Assembly: GCA_030830565.1 (NCBI GenBank)
Contig: JAURMR010000010.1
Coordinates: 1-42,574 of the forward strand
Source: Acidimicrobiales bacterium
GTDB lineage: Bacteria; Actinomycetota; Acidimicrobiia; Acidimicrobiales; Acidimicrobilacustridaceae
Reading direction: 5' to 3'
Length of the DNA stretch: 42,574 bases
The translations under genes and the position numbers were made by a program. Below the pieces are notes generated by a model. That model had not been told where the DNA came from, ran no database searches, and was given only the letters and a program-made list of their open reading frames with translations. Positions 31,511 through 40,801 of the stretch are shown here, piece after piece. How positions within the stretch are numbered: position 1 is the stretch's first letter; each line of letters opens with the position of its first letter.

Positions 31511-33136
31511 TTATCGGTGACGGACCTTCTTCACAATCCAGATACCAAGAAGGATCAAGAGAGCTAAGGCGATCACGACGACAAGAATGATGAGGGCAAC
31601 AGTCCAAGCGATCAAGCGTTTGGTTTGGGTGGGTGTCAGATTGCGTTGAATGTCGGTCGTCGATGAAATACGAAGATTCGTGATCTTGGCCACAGCCGAC
31701 TGCGAAGCGGCTGATCCACGAGTCGGACCTTGAACAACAAGTGACAACGTGTGCGAGCCCGAGCCAATGTCATAGAGGATGAGGAAGCGTCCGTCAGTTC
31801 CGGTCCCTTCGACGGGTGGAGCAAAGGTTGAGCGTTCACGTCCGTCGATAAACAGATGGAAGGTGTCAGTCGCCAGTCCGGCAACAGATGCATCGAAGGT
31901 CAACCAGAGTGAGTCCTGGTCCGTCGTGAATTCGAAATTTGCAACGGTGTCTTGGGCGGTTGCGACGGCAAGACCTGCATTTGGGTCATCAATCGCAGTG
32001 GAGAGATAGTCGACCGATGCATTTTGTGTCGGTGGTGGCGCGACACCTTCCGCAATGAGCGCAAGTTCCTGTGAGGGGTCTGGTGAAGTCTGCTGCCAGG
32101 TTGTGGCGAGCGAAGAAACCGGCCCTCCGAGCAACGGTGACCACCAAAGGCCAACGCCAGAAGTTTTCGATGCGGCCGAATCGGCGTACCAGCCGATGGG
32201 GTACTGGTGCTTATCGACACCGGGGTCTGAGGACGGCGGCTTCAAATGCACATCGACGACTTGCCCAAGCCCTGGATACCCCGCGTAGGGCTCACCGACG
32301 AGAGAGATGTAGTTGTCAACAAATGTTTGGTTCGGGCCGCGACCTACATCGAGTCGAGTCAGTTTGTAGCGAAGATCGTTCTTTGCTCCGCCAATACGAG
32401 CGAGGTTTACCTCGGGTGAATCAAACAATGTGAGTTGTCGCGGGGGAACTGAGAGCCCGAGTGCAGCAGTGGTTGCGACGTTTGCGCCGAAACTGTGTCC
32501 AATCAGGTGGACCTGGCCTCCATTCGTTGAGAACGCAGAGGAAAGCGATTGATCGACCACAGTTGCCATCCGGTGACCATTCACTTCTGTTGCACGTTCG
32601 GGCGCGTAGGCCGCAAGTGCGCTCATATCGGTCGCACTTTGATCAACCCAGCTGTACATGAGGATCGTTGCGGTGGGATCTGCAGCTTGAAGCGATGACG
32701 CCAGATTTGCGAATAACGAGATGGAAGGTTGTCCGGTTTTCGGGTCGACCATCGCAGGATTCCACATTGTGACGAGGTCCGCCGACGTTGCCTGCGCATT
32801 CTCGTAGGTTGCAAGGAGCCCAGCAGCCCAACCATGTGTCATCACGATGACGTTCCCGCCATTGATCGATTCCGGTGCAACTGAAGCGAAGGTCGTCCCG
32901 TTCCATTTGCCAAGACGTTGCGAAAGCGGGAATGGGCTGACGTTTGTTTGCAGGGTCTCGGGAACTCCAGCAGGAGCGGGATAGGCCGAGAGCGGTGTTG
33001 GAACCGATGCATTGAGAATCGAACAACCGGCAATGACGAGAGTGCAGAAGGCAATCGAAACGGCGAACACCCGCGATCGGCGAATCGGCAGTCGAGAACG
33101 CAGAGCAACGTCTTTGGTCGCAGGTGTTGAAGTCAC
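31511..33136 (-). CDS. Membrane-tethered lipase-like alpha/beta hydrolase
   Basis: The 541-residue protein has a lipoprotein-type signal (lipobox IAGC, C38) and an alpha/beta-hydrolase domain related to pancreatic-type lipases, with nucleophile S215 in IGHSFGAN, VMTHGWAAG for the oxyanion region and LFDSPEVNL. A beta-rich region follows, and a C-terminal membrane span (about 508-535) ends in basic residues (KKVRHR). The enzyme would sit outside the cell, held at both ends. It probably hydrolyses lipid or ester substrates. The start is GTG 33136 with no strong ribosome-binding site. Confidence 0.85.
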   Translation of the reverse strand: MTSTPATKDVALRSRLPIRRSRVFAVSIAFCTLVIAGCSILNASVPTPLSAYPAPAGVPETLQTNVSPFPLSQRLGKWNGTTFASVAPESINGGNVIVMTHGWAAGLLATYENAQATSADLVTMWNPAMVDPKTGQPSISLFANLASSLQAADPTATILMYSWVDQSATDMSALAAYAPERATEVNGHRMATVVDQSLSSAFSTNGGQVHLIGHSFGANVATTAALGLSVPPRQLTLFDSPEVNLARIGGAKNDLRYKLTRLDVGRGPNQTFVDNYISLVGEPYAGYPGLGQVVDVHLKPPSSDPGVDKHQYPIGWYADSAASKTSGVGLWWSPLLGGPVSSLATTWQQTSPDPSQELALIAEGVAPPPTQNASVDYLSTAIDDPNAGLAVATAQDTVANFEFTTDQDSLWLTFDASVAGLATDTFHLFIDGRERSTFAPPVEGTGTDGRFLILYDIGSGSHTLSLVVQGPTRGSAASQSAVAKITNLRISSTTDIQRNLTPTQTKRLIAWTVALIILVVVIALALLILLGIWIVKKVRHR

Positions 33137-33254
33137 AGTGCGGCGAGACTACCGGCGCCTCTCAACAGAGTCCGCGGCAGCAGCAAATGATCGGCCGATG
33201 ATTTCGTTCGTTCTTTCGGCGAATTCGGCAAGAAGCTGTAGTACTGAAATAGTG

Positions 33255-33260
33255 TATGAT
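33255..33260 (+). promoter_or_regulatory. -10 box, leaderless promoter of the MarR-MFS operon
   Basis: TATGAT is followed by eight bases and the ATG at 33269. TAGTA (33239-33243) and TACTA (33264-33268) flank it as a loose inverted repeat and could be part of a MarR operator. Confidence 0.5.
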
Positions 33261-33268
33261 CTCTACTA

Positions 33269-33703
33269 ATGAAGACCTCAACCGCTCTCATTCGGGAACT
33301 CGCGGAACTCGCTCCGCTTTTCGACCGCCTGCGGGCCGATGGCTTGCGGCGACGACAACTCACACTGCCCCGTCGACGGCTCCTGATGTTCTTGCACGAA
33401 TCGGGTCCGCTTCGCTCAAGCGAACTCGCCCAGCGTTTGGCGGTAACCCCACGCGCTGTCACTGCACTTGTGGACGGCTTAGTTGAGTCTGGGTATGTCG
33501 AACGACGGCCGGATCCTTCCGATCGTCGGGCAATGTTCGTCGAACTCACCGAATCAGGAACAGCAATTTGTAGCGATATGCAGCGATCCTTCGACAGTTT
33601 CGCCACGCAACTCTTTGCCGGAATCGGATCCGGCGACGTCGATGCCGCGCTTCAAACGATCTCTGTGGTTCGACAGAACTTCGAACGGCTGCTGGCTTCC
33701 TAA
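33269..33703 (+). CDS. MarR-family transcriptional regulator
   Basis: The 144-residue protein has the winged helix of MarR repressors: LRSSELAQRLAVTPRAVTALVDGLVESGYVERRPDPSDRRAMFVELTESG in outline (about residues 50-98), with the DPSDRR wing. It is followed by an efflux-pump gene 44 bp downstream and probably represses both itself and the pump until a toxic compound binds. Confidence 0.92.
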   Translation: MKTSTALIRELAELAPLFDRLRADGLRRRQLTLPRRRLLMFLHESGPLRSSELAQRLAVTPRAVTALVDGLVESGYVERRPDPSDRRAMFVELTESGTAICSDMQRSFDSFATQLFAGIGSGDVDAALQTISVVRQNFERLLAS

Positions 33704-33747
33704 ACACACCGAACGTCTCAACGTCACGAAACGAAAGAACGAACACC

Positions 33748-35331
33748 ATGTCGAGTCGCTGGACTCCGGAACGAATCCATCAGCGTCGTTGGTTCACGCT
33801 CATTGCGATCTGTATCGCAGTGACAATTACATCGATCGACAACACCATCATGAACGTCGGCCTGCCGTCGATTGTTCGCGGAGTTGGAGCATCGCAGGCG
33901 CAGTTGCAGTGGTTAATCGACTCCTACACGATTGTGTTTGCCTGTTTGCTACTCACCATGGGTGCGATCGGTGACAAGTGGGGTCGACATCGGACGATGA
34001 TGATTGGGCTGGTGATTTTCGGCGGCTTCTCTGCAGTTGCAAGCCAAGCCGGCACTGCGAATTCGCTCATCATTTGCCGGGGACTCATGGGCATTGGTGG
34101 CGCAATGATCCTCCCTGCAACATTGGCGATTCTGAGTAACACCTTTGAAGGCAAAGAGCGCTCGAAGGCAATTGGAATCTGGGCGGCTGTCGCTGGTATC
34201 GGGGTTGCGGCAGGTCCACTTCTGGGTGGATTCCTTCTTGATCATTTTTGGTGGGGATCGATCTTCCTCATCAACGTCCCGATCTGCGTGATTGCAGTTG
34301 CGATGGGATGGTTTCTCGTCCCGCCGTCGAAAAGCGCTGACGAAGGTCACCGACTCGATCCGATGGGTGCGGTGCTTTCAATCGTTGCGCTCGTTGGTCT
34401 GCTCTACGGAATCATCGAGATTCCAGAAAAAGGATGGTCAAGTCCCGAAGTGCTTTTTGCCGTTAGCGCCGGTGTCGTTTTCCTTGCGGTTTTCACTTGG
34501 TGGGAATTACGGAGCGATCATCCAATGCTTGATCTCAACTTCTTCCGTAACCCGCGCTTTAGCGCTGCGAGCATGACGATCACGATTAATTATTTCGTGA
34601 TGTTTGGGTCGACATTCCTCATCGTCCAGTACTTCCAATTCATCCTTGGATATTCACCGCTCAAAGCCGGCGTGATGACGGCGCCCGTGGCTGTAGGGCT
34701 GATGCTCACAAGTCCGCAGGCTCACAAGTTCGTGGCCCGATGGGGAACGACACGGGTTGTCATTCTTGGTCTGCTCATTTGTTCAGGAGTGATGTTTTGT
34801 TATGGCATTGAATCAATCATTGCTTCGGACATCGGCGGAATCGTGGTGCGTGCGATCTTCGGTTGCGGTCTCGCGCTGACCGCCACTCCTGCGACTGAAT
34901 CCATTATGGGCGCGTTGCCGCGAGATCGTGCAGGGGTTGGTTCTGCAGTAAATGACACCACCCGTCAGATCGGCGGCGCGCTTGGTGTGGCAGTTATCGG
35001 CAGTTTGTTTGCGTGGCGGTATCAGGTGTCGTTAGCTGATCTCTCGGGGCTTCCCGCCAATGCGGCATCAGCTGCGCAGAACTCAATTGGTAAGGCCATC
35101 GAAGTCGCGAAAGAACTCCCTTCTGATCAAGCGGCGCTCCTGCTCGAGAACGCAGAGCAGGCCTATGTCTCGGGCATGCGCGTGGGGGTTTGGACCTGCG
35201 CGCTGATCTTGATTGGTGCTGCGATTCTCACCGCAAAGTTCCTTCCATCGACTCCAGCCACCCCTGATGACGATGCTGAACTACGCGAGGCGGAGATCGA
35301 AGCTGTCTCGCTCGACGACGGAATCATCTGA
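33748..35331 (+). CDS. DHA2-type MFS drug exporter (EmrB/QacA family)
   Basis: The 527-residue protein has about 14 membrane spans and DHA2 motifs: SIDNTIMNVGLPSI in the first helix, GAIGDKWGRHR (motif A), and GIWAAVAGIGVAAGPLLGG (motif C), typical of proton-driven drug antiporters. It exports lipophilic drugs or metabolites. It follows the MarR gene in the same direction and is probably co-transcribed. The C-terminus is a short acidic cytoplasmic tail. Confidence 0.93.
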   Translation: MSSRWTPERIHQRRWFTLIAICIAVTITSIDNTIMNVGLPSIVRGVGASQAQLQWLIDSYTIVFACLLLTMGAIGDKWGRHRTMMIGLVIFGGFSAVASQAGTANSLIICRGLMGIGGAMILPATLAILSNTFEGKERSKAIGIWAAVAGIGVAAGPLLGGFLLDHFWWGSIFLINVPICVIAVAMGWFLVPPSKSADEGHRLDPMGAVLSIVALVGLLYGIIEIPEKGWSSPEVLFAVSAGVVFLAVFTWWELRSDHPMLDLNFFRNPRFSAASMTITINYFVMFGSTFLIVQYFQFILGYSPLKAGVMTAPVAVGLMLTSPQAHKFVARWGTTRVVILGLLICSGVMFCYGIESIIASDIGGIVVRAIFGCGLALTATPATESIMGALPRDRAGVGSAVNDTTRQIGGALGVAVIGSLFAWRYQVSLADLSGLPANAASAAQNSIGKAIEVAKELPSDQAALLLENAEQAYVSGMRVGVWTCALILIGAAILTAKFLPSTPATPDDDAELREAEIEAVSLDDGII

Positions 35332-35387
35332 TTCCATCGTCGCCTTGACGCGGTTATCGTTCTGCGACCGCAACCCGAGGGGGAACA

Positions 35388-35684
35388 ATGGCAAAGCGCG
35401 TAATGATCGCAACAATGAAGTCCAATCCAGGACAGCGCGATGAACTACTTGCGCAATTCGGCGACATGTTTGCTGTTGCAAATGCTGAAGCAGGCACCGA
35501 GATCTATACCCTCGTTGCTGGCGATGATCCCGACACGATTTACATGATCGAGCAGTACGCCGATCAAGCCGCTATGGATGCACATATGGGAAGCGAGACG
35601 CTCGCTGCGCTCTACCCAAAGATTGGCCCATTCATGGCCGACGGTGGCGCAGTGATGGGATCAGTACACTCCGAACTCGACTGA
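35388..35684 (+). CDS. ABM-domain protein (antibiotic biosynthesis monooxygenase-like)
   Basis: The 98-residue protein has the small ferredoxin-like ABM fold: KSNPGQRDELLAQF, EAGTEIYTLVAGDDPDTIYMIEQYADQAAMDAHMGS in outline. These dimers act as cofactor-free monooxygenases or as unknown binding proteins. GGGGGA lies three bases before the ATG. It follows the efflux pump by 56 bp and could be co-transcribed. The stop codon lies in a small hairpin shared with the converging DUF2237 gene. Confidence 0.85.
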   Translation: MAKRVMIATMKSNPGQRDELLAQFGDMFAVANAEAGTEIYTLVAGDDPDTIYMIEQYADQAAMDAHMGSETLAALYPKIGPFMADGGAVMGSVHSELD

Positions 35685-35696
35685 ATTTTTCAGTCG
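35678..35696. terminator. Symmetric hairpin over two stop codons
   Basis: CGACTGA (35678-35684) pairs with TCAGTCG (35690-35696) around ATTTT. The arms contain the TGA stops of the converging ABM and DUF2237 genes. It could end transcription from both sides but lacks a proper T-run. Confidence 0.4.
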
Positions 35697-36100
35697 GGAT
35701 CGAGAAGGCTGCTGAGGTCTGGCGGCACATCGATCGCCAGCCGTTGCAACCATTCGAGCGGAATGACCTCGAGTGTCTTCTGATTGGTTGAAGCGAGAAC
35801 GACGGGAGCAGCGCAGCCATCGTTGTACGCGATGGCCCAGTTGCGCGCCGTAACGCACCAGCGATCACCAGGAACGAGCCCAGGAAATCGATACTGCGGT
35901 ATCGGGGTGATCAGGTCGTTACCTATTGATCTCTGGTGTTCAAGAAACTCGGGGGTCATGACTGCACAAATGGTGTGCAGCCCGATGTCTTCGGGACCGG
36001 TGGTGCAGCATCCATCCCGAAGAAAACCTGTCATTGGGTCAGTGCCACAGGGTTCAAGCGCTTCGCCAAGGACATTGCGGTCGCCACTTTCGGGATGCAT
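35690..36100 (-). CDS. DUF2237 family protein
   Basis: The 136-residue protein matches DUF2237: RNVLGEALEPCGTDPMTGFLRDGCCTTGPEDIGLHTICAVMT, GNDLITP, FPGLVPGDRWCVTA. Conserved Cys residues suggest a metal or redox site, but the function is unknown. The ATG at 36100 overlaps the TAA of the thioesterase gene (TAATG) and has GGAG eight bases upstream, so the longer frame to 36121 is not used. Confidence 0.9.
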   Translation of the reverse strand: MHPESGDRNVLGEALEPCGTDPMTGFLRDGCCTTGPEDIGLHTICAVMTPEFLEHQRSIGNDLITPIPQYRFPGLVPGDRWCVTARNWAIAYNDGCAAPVVLASTNQKTLEVIPLEWLQRLAIDVPPDLSSLLDPD

Positions 36101-36762
36101 TACTTCGTCTCCGATTTCCAACCCTGGGTCATGATGAAAATTCCTTCGGCACGGGCAGTGATCTCACCATCGATCGAGATCGTTCCGAGCGTAAAGACTT
36201 TGCGGCCCTCGACCCTGTCGACCCAACTTTCGAGTTGAAGTTCGCGTTCAATCCATGTTGGGCGTTCATAGCGAATAGAAAGCGTGCCGGTGAATCCGCC
36301 GAGTCCGTTGCAAACGTTCGTGGCACCAAGCAACTCATCGAATAGCAACGCAATGATTCCGCCGTGGACCATCCCAGGAGGACCGTTGTACTGCGCACCA
36401 AGAAACGCTCGACCAGTTGTACGTCCGTCGACGACCGTGAATTCGACATCGGCCGAAAGCGGGTTGAGTGGGCCAATGATTGGGCTCCATGGAAAGAAGA
36501 CTCGTGGTTCATTCGCTTGCGCTCCGATTGGTCCGCGATCTCCCAAGCGTCCCTGCATCGGCGTGCCGTCAACGCGATGTGGCTCAAGGAGAGCCGCAGC
36601 TTCGTCAATGAGAGCCGCTGCTCGTTCAAGTGACTCCGTCGGCGCGTCGGCACGACGCAGCGCACTGATGAGTGCGCGAGTCGAAGCGGCGACCGACTCG
36701 GTGCCCGCTTCGTCTTCGAGCGTCCAACCCGCTTGAAATGGCGCGGGCTCCTGGTTGGTCAT
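36100..36762 (-). CDS. PaaI-type hotdog thioesterase
   Basis: The 220-residue protein has an N-terminal helical region and a C-terminal hotdog domain (about residues 100-210) with GPPGMVHGGIIALLFDELLG, the catalytic helix of PaaI/YbgC thioesterases. It probably hydrolyses an acyl-CoA. Its start overlaps the SDR stop by four bases (ATGA) and its stop overlaps the DUF2237 start, so three genes are tightly coupled. The acyl chain is not known. Confidence 0.88.
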   Translation of the reverse strand: MTNQEPAPFQAGWTLEDEAGTESVAASTRALISALRRADAPTESLERAAALIDEAAALLEPHRVDGTPMQGRLGDRGPIGAQANEPRVFFPWSPIIGPLNPLSADVEFTVVDGRTTGRAFLGAQYNGPPGMVHGGIIALLFDELLGATNVCNGLGGFTGTLSIRYERPTWIERELQLESWVDRVEGRKVFTLGTISIDGEITARAEGIFIMTQGWKSETK

Positions 36763-37559
36763 GCGTTGTAACCGAATCCTTCTGTTGTGGCGCTTGAGCC
36801 GGGAAGGCCCGGTTCAAGTCGTCCGGTCAGCCAACCGCCGTCGACGACGAGTTCTGTTCCAGTGATGTAGCTGGCTTCAGCGCTTGCGAGAAACGCAACG
36901 GCCGCGGCAATTTCATTTGGGTAACCGATGCGTTGAATGGCTTGCTGCTGGTACGGCATCGTTTCGAGAATCGGATCATTGATGGGGTTCCCCATCACGG
37001 TATTCACGCCACCGGGATGCACCGAGTTCACTCGGATACCGAATCGGCCCCATTCCATTGCTGCGGTCTTTGTCATTCCACGGATTGCAAACTTGGAAGC
37101 GGTGTAGGACACCAATCCGTTTTTGGAGGCGATGCCGTCGATCGACGAGATGTTCACGATTGATCCGCCGCCGGATTCCTTCATGAGGGGCAGAGCGGAT
37201 TTCATTCCGAGGAAGCAGCCGACCTGATTGACGTTGATGACCGCCATGTAGGCCTCAAGAGTTGTGTCTTCAATCGCTGATGGCCAGATAATTGCCGCGT
37301 TGTTGATGAGGGCGTCAAGACGACCGCCAAAATCCTTGGTGGCGGCGATCGCTGATTGCCATTCAGCTTCCTTGCTGACATCAAGATGGACGTAGGTGGC
37401 AGTGGCGCCGATGTCGGCGGCAACGGCTTGACCTTCGACATCAAGAACATCGGCCAAGACGACCTTTGCTCCTTCGCTGGCGAACAGTCGAGCTTCCGCC
37501 TCGCCTTGACCGCGTGCTGCGCCTGTAACGATGACAACCTTGCCGTCGAATCGACCCAT
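36759..37559 (-). CDS. Short-chain dehydrogenase/reductase
   Basis: The 266-residue classical SDR has the cofactor motif TGAARGQG (12-19), NNAA (86-89), the catalytic S138 or S139 with Y152 and K156 (YTASK), and the C-terminal VDGGW. Such enzymes oxidise or reduce alcohols and ketones with NAD(P). The frame opens at 37727, but ATG 37559 matches the family start and has AGGGGG four bases upstream. It is first in the SDR-thioesterase-DUF2237 operon. Confidence 0.93.
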   Translation of the reverse strand: MGRFDGKVVIVTGAARGQGEAEARLFASEGAKVVLADVLDVEGQAVAADIGATATYVHLDVSKEAEWQSAIAATKDFGGRLDALINNAAIIWPSAIEDTTLEAYMAVINVNQVGCFLGMKSALPLMKESGGGSIVNISSIDGIASKNGLVSYTASKFAIRGMTKTAAMEWGRFGIRVNSVHPGGVNTVMGNPINDPILETMPYQQQAIQRIGYPNEIAAAVAFLASAEASYITGTELVVDGGWLTGRLEPGLPGSSATTEGFGYNA

Positions 37560-37708
37560 GATTCCCCCTCTTGCTCTGCCCCTCTCACGGGGGCGCCGGG
37601 GCGAGTGTAGGGAATCACGGCACCGAGGGCTGCTCTGGGAGCGGTGGTTGGTCCCGAGCGGCGCGGTCTGTTCTACTTTGGGGGTTACATCCGTTTCCGA
37701 GGAGACCC

Positions 37709-38266
37709 GTGAAGATTCGCCGCACACTCATCGCCGCCGCCGCCGTGGCACTGTTCGTCCCTGTTGTCGCCTGCTCGAGTGATTCGTCGTCGAACAGCTC
37801 GACATCGACAACCGTCACCAGTGGTGAACAGGTCACCGACACCGCATGTCCGTTCACCGGAACCGTGGGCACCACGTCCGGGGGAAAGGCTGGAACCGCC
37901 TCAGCGCTGGGCTCGATCTCGACATCGAAGGATGGATGTGTTGACAACATCCAGCTGAAGATGGGTTCGGGAGTCGGTGCATGGTCTGCGGCCTACGCAA
38001 CGGGACCGGTAGTCGACGCATCTGGCGCCACAGTTGCAGCGCAAGGACAGGCAACGCTCGTTGTCACGCTTCAGCAGGGCTCATGGAGTGGATCTCCGGC
38101 AGCACCCACGACGGTGTTGCCTGTTCAGCTCGATTATGTGAAGTCGATCAACGTTGTGAACGGCCCGAGCGGTTCACTTCTTGTTGTCTTTGGTCTTTCG
38201 GCCAAGAAGCCCTATCAGGCGAGCGACTCACAGAACCCGGCGTACGTATCGCTTGGCATTGGCTGA
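37709..38266 (+). CDS. AMIN-like domain lipoprotein
   Basis: The 185-residue protein has a lipoprotein signal (lipobox VVAC, C22), a Ser/Thr linker and a beta-rich domain with DNIQLKM, AAYATGPVVDASG and LDYVKSINVVNGPSGSLLVVFGL. It resembles actinobacterial AMIN-like cell-wall lipoproteins, but the match is loose. The GTG start is chosen because GAGGAG lies four bases upstream and the signal peptide begins there. It is divergent from the SDR gene, and the amidohydrolase gene starts 13 bases after its stop. Confidence 0.8.
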   Translation: MKIRRTLIAAAAVALFVPVVACSSDSSSNSSTSTTVTSGEQVTDTACPFTGTVGTTSGGKAGTASALGSISTSKDGCVDNIQLKMGSGVGAWSAAYATGPVVDASGATVAAQGQATLVVTLQQGSWSGSPAAPTTVLPVQLDYVKSINVVNGPSGSLLVVFGLSAKKPYQASDSQNPAYVSLGIG

Positions 38267-38279
38267 TCGAGAAGCCATC

Positions 38280-39995
38280 ATGGCAACCGACCAGATCCTG
38301 ACTGCGTCCACGATCATCACGATGGACGAGAACGCTCCGCGTGCAACAGCGGTTGCGGTGAAAGCGGACGGCACAATTGCTGCAGTCGGTGATGTGGCGG
38401 TCTGTAAAGCCGCATTGCCCGACGCGGCAGTGGCCGACCTTGGCGACACGGCATTGCTCCCTGGGTTTGTTGAGTCGCATTCACATCCGGTGTTAAGCGG
38501 CATCATGACGCAAGAGCCGGCGTACTGGATCGCTCCCTATGTGGGGTATCCGAAGTGGATCGATGTCACCGACCTGTTCACCAGGCTTCAGAAGGAACAG
38601 CCAGCGGGGAAGACGCTGTTGTTCAACGGCCTCGATCGGTTGCTCCAGGGATGCAGCGCACCAGACGCGAAAGTGCTCGACGAGTTCTTCCCCGATCGGC
38701 CAGTGCTGATCGCTGATAACTCAGGTCACGCGGTCTATTTGAATACTGAAGCCATCAAAAAATTAGGTTGGGACACCACGCCACCCACGGATCCGGTCGG
38801 TGGATCGTTTGCGCGGAATGCCGATGGCTCACTCACCGGCATCGCGTATGAAATTCCGGCAATGATGGAAGCGGTTCTTCCGCTTCTTGGGGAAGTCCTG
38901 AAGAACCCTTTGGCATCGGCTGCGCAGTGGTATTCGCTCATGGCAGGCAACGGCATTACGTCGACGTCGGAGATGACCTACAACGACTCGCTCAAGTCGG
39001 CGTTTGAGGCGATGGCCGCGCTCCCGAGTTGTCCGTTGCGCATTTCGCTCTATCACGTGTCGACTGATGATGCCTGTGGTGAACAGTTCGAGTCGAAGAT
39101 TCCTGCGTCAATGCTCACGAAGCGGGGCATCAAGTTGTGGGCCGACGGTTCGCCGTGGGTTGGAAATGTCGCGCTGACGTTTCCATATCTCGATACCGAG
39201 GTAACACGAGCTGCGGGGATCAAGCCGGGGACGCCAGGAATCGAAGTGATGAACTACAGCCGAGCACAGCTCGATGTCATCCTCGACAAGTATGCGCCAC
39301 AGGGTTGGCAAATGGCCTTCCATGTAAATGGGGATGCGGCACTCGATGTTGTGCTCGACGCATACGAAGCAGCGCTTACCAAGTTCAACCTTCTCGGAAC
39401 TGACCACCGTTGGCGCATTGAGCACCTTGGTGCGGCTCGTGCCGATCAATTCGGTCGCGCCGCAAAACTTGGTGTGTATGCGTCAATGGGCCCGTTTCAG
39501 TTCCAGTATTGGGGCGATCTTCTCGATGGTCAGGTGTTCGACCACGAACATGGTGCCGAGTGGTGTCGCGTGAAGGACGCAACGAATGCGGGACTTCGTC
39601 CCTCGTATCACAACGATGGCTCGGTCACTCCGCCATCACCGCTGGGAAATATCAAGACCTGCGTCACTCGAACAACCAATTCAGGTGTTGAGCGCGGTCC
39701 TGATCAGAAAGTGACACTTGATCAAGCGCTTCGAGCCCAAACGATTGATGCGGCATTTATCCTTGGTCGTGAAAATGAAATTGGGTCAATTGAAGTAGGG
39801 AAGCTCGCCGACTTCGTGCAATTGTCGGCCGATCCCTACACAGTCGACCCATTGCATCTCTCCGACGGGATCTCTGTGCTCGGTACGTGGCTGTCGGGAC
39901 AGAAACTTGACCTTGAAGCGTTCCAGAAAGCAGCTGGCGTCGTTGATCCGGCGCCGCATATGCACCTTGCCACGATTCCGCATCGTTGCTGCTGA
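38280..39995 (+). CDS. YtcJ-type amidohydrolase
   Basis: The 571-residue protein belongs to amidohydrolase family 3: metal ligands H67 and H69 in ESHSHP, then GIKLWADGSPW (usual carbamylated lysine region), FHVNGDAALD, RIEHLG, and YHNDGSVTPPSPL near the C-terminus. It hydrolyses C-N bonds of an unknown substrate. ATG 38280 is the first good start; the frame extends upstream into the lipoprotein gene. No signal peptide is present, so it is cytoplasmic. Co-expression with the preceding lipoprotein is likely from spacing. Confidence 0.92.
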   Translation: MATDQILTASTIITMDENAPRATAVAVKADGTIAAVGDVAVCKAALPDAAVADLGDTALLPGFVESHSHPVLSGIMTQEPAYWIAPYVGYPKWIDVTDLFTRLQKEQPAGKTLLFNGLDRLLQGCSAPDAKVLDEFFPDRPVLIADNSGHAVYLNTEAIKKLGWDTTPPTDPVGGSFARNADGSLTGIAYEIPAMMEAVLPLLGEVLKNPLASAAQWYSLMAGNGITSTSEMTYNDSLKSAFEAMAALPSCPLRISLYHVSTDDACGEQFESKIPASMLTKRGIKLWADGSPWVGNVALTFPYLDTEVTRAAGIKPGTPGIEVMNYSRAQLDVILDKYAPQGWQMAFHVNGDAALDVVLDAYEAALTKFNLLGTDHRWRIEHLGAARADQFGRAAKLGVYASMGPFQFQYWGDLLDGQVFDHEHGAEWCRVKDATNAGLRPSYHNDGSVTPPSPLGNIKTCVTRTTNSGVERGPDQKVTLDQALRAQTIDAAFILGRENEIGSIEVGKLADFVQLSADPYTVDPLHLSDGISVLGTWLSGQKLDLEAFQKAAGVVDPAPHMHLATIPHRCC

Positions 39996-40020
39996 CGCGT
40001 TTCGGTGACGTCAGTGCAGC
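39988..40020. terminator. Hairpin at the amidohydrolase/permease convergent junction
   Basis: GCTGCTGACG (39988-39997) pairs with CGTCA (40009-40013) and GCAGC (40016-40020), with a two-base bulge. It overlaps both 3' ends and may act on both strands. Confidence 0.35.
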
Positions 40021-40793
40021 GTGAAGGCCAGTACGACGGCACACACGATTCCGTACATGCCGATGATGCTGCGCAGTAACGACGGTTTGAGACCTTGGGC
40101 GACGCGAGCTCCGATCCAACCGCCAAGCAGCGAGAGTGGAGCCATTAACAGAACGGTCCACCACTGGACTGGCCCCCACAGCGCAAAAATCACGACCGCG
40201 ACAATGTTGATCGAGAACTGCAGAACACTCTTGAGAGCATTCAGCTTCTGTAGGTGATCACTTAACGTGATTCCAAGGACTGCGAGAAGGATGACGCCGA
40301 GGACGCCACCGAAATAGCCGCCGTAGATGGCGGCAAGGAAGACGCCGATTCTCGTTGCGATGTCGTGGTCTGTGACGACGATGTCACCCGTTTCCGGGTG
40401 AAGTGATGTGAGGCGACGCTGGATTCTTGGCTGCAGGAGCAACAGAAGCGCCGCAACGAGAACGAGAATTGGCACAAGAAATTTGAAAATACGTTCCGAG
40501 GTGGTGAGTAGGAGTGCTGCGCCGAGGAGCGAACCAGCGAATGCGAACGGAAGCAGTGTTCGGATTCGGGCCTGCTGTCCATCGAGTTCGCGTCGATAAC
40601 CAGCGATTCCGCCGATGTAACCCGGAACAAGGGCGACGGTGTTGGTGACGTTGGCAGTAACGGGACTCAATCCTGCGGCGAGAAGCGCAGGGAAGGTGAG
40701 CAAGGTTCCGCCACCGGCGACGGCATTGATGACCCCGGCGAGGAGAGCGGTGACGGCAAGAAGAACGATGCCGCCGGCGCTCACATGATCCAT
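40011..40793 (-). CDS. TauE/SafE (TSUP) family permease
   Basis: The 260-residue membrane protein has about eight hydrophobic spans in two related halves. The repeat motif GVINAVAGGGTLLTFPALLAAGLSPVTANVTNTV (in outline) is typical of sulfite/anion exporters of the TSUP family. Its substrate could be sulfite, an organosulfonate or another organic anion. The frame opens at 40943, but ATG 40793 is preferred because it matches the family start and has a TACGAT box eight bases upstream. It is divergent from the crotonase gene. Confidence 0.88.
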   Translation of the reverse strand: MDHVSAGGIVLLAVTALLAGVINAVAGGGTLLTFPALLAAGLSPVTANVTNTVALVPGYIGGIAGYRRELDGQQARIRTLLPFAFAGSLLGAALLLTTSERIFKFLVPILVLVAALLLLLQPRIQRRLTSLHPETGDIVVTDHDIATRIGVFLAAIYGGYFGGVLGVILLAVLGITLSDHLQKLNALKSVLQFSINIVAVVIFALWGPVQWWTVLLMAPLSLLGGWIGARVAQGLKPSLLRSIIGMYGIVCAVVLAFTLH

Positions 40794-40801
40794 GGACGAC
40801 G

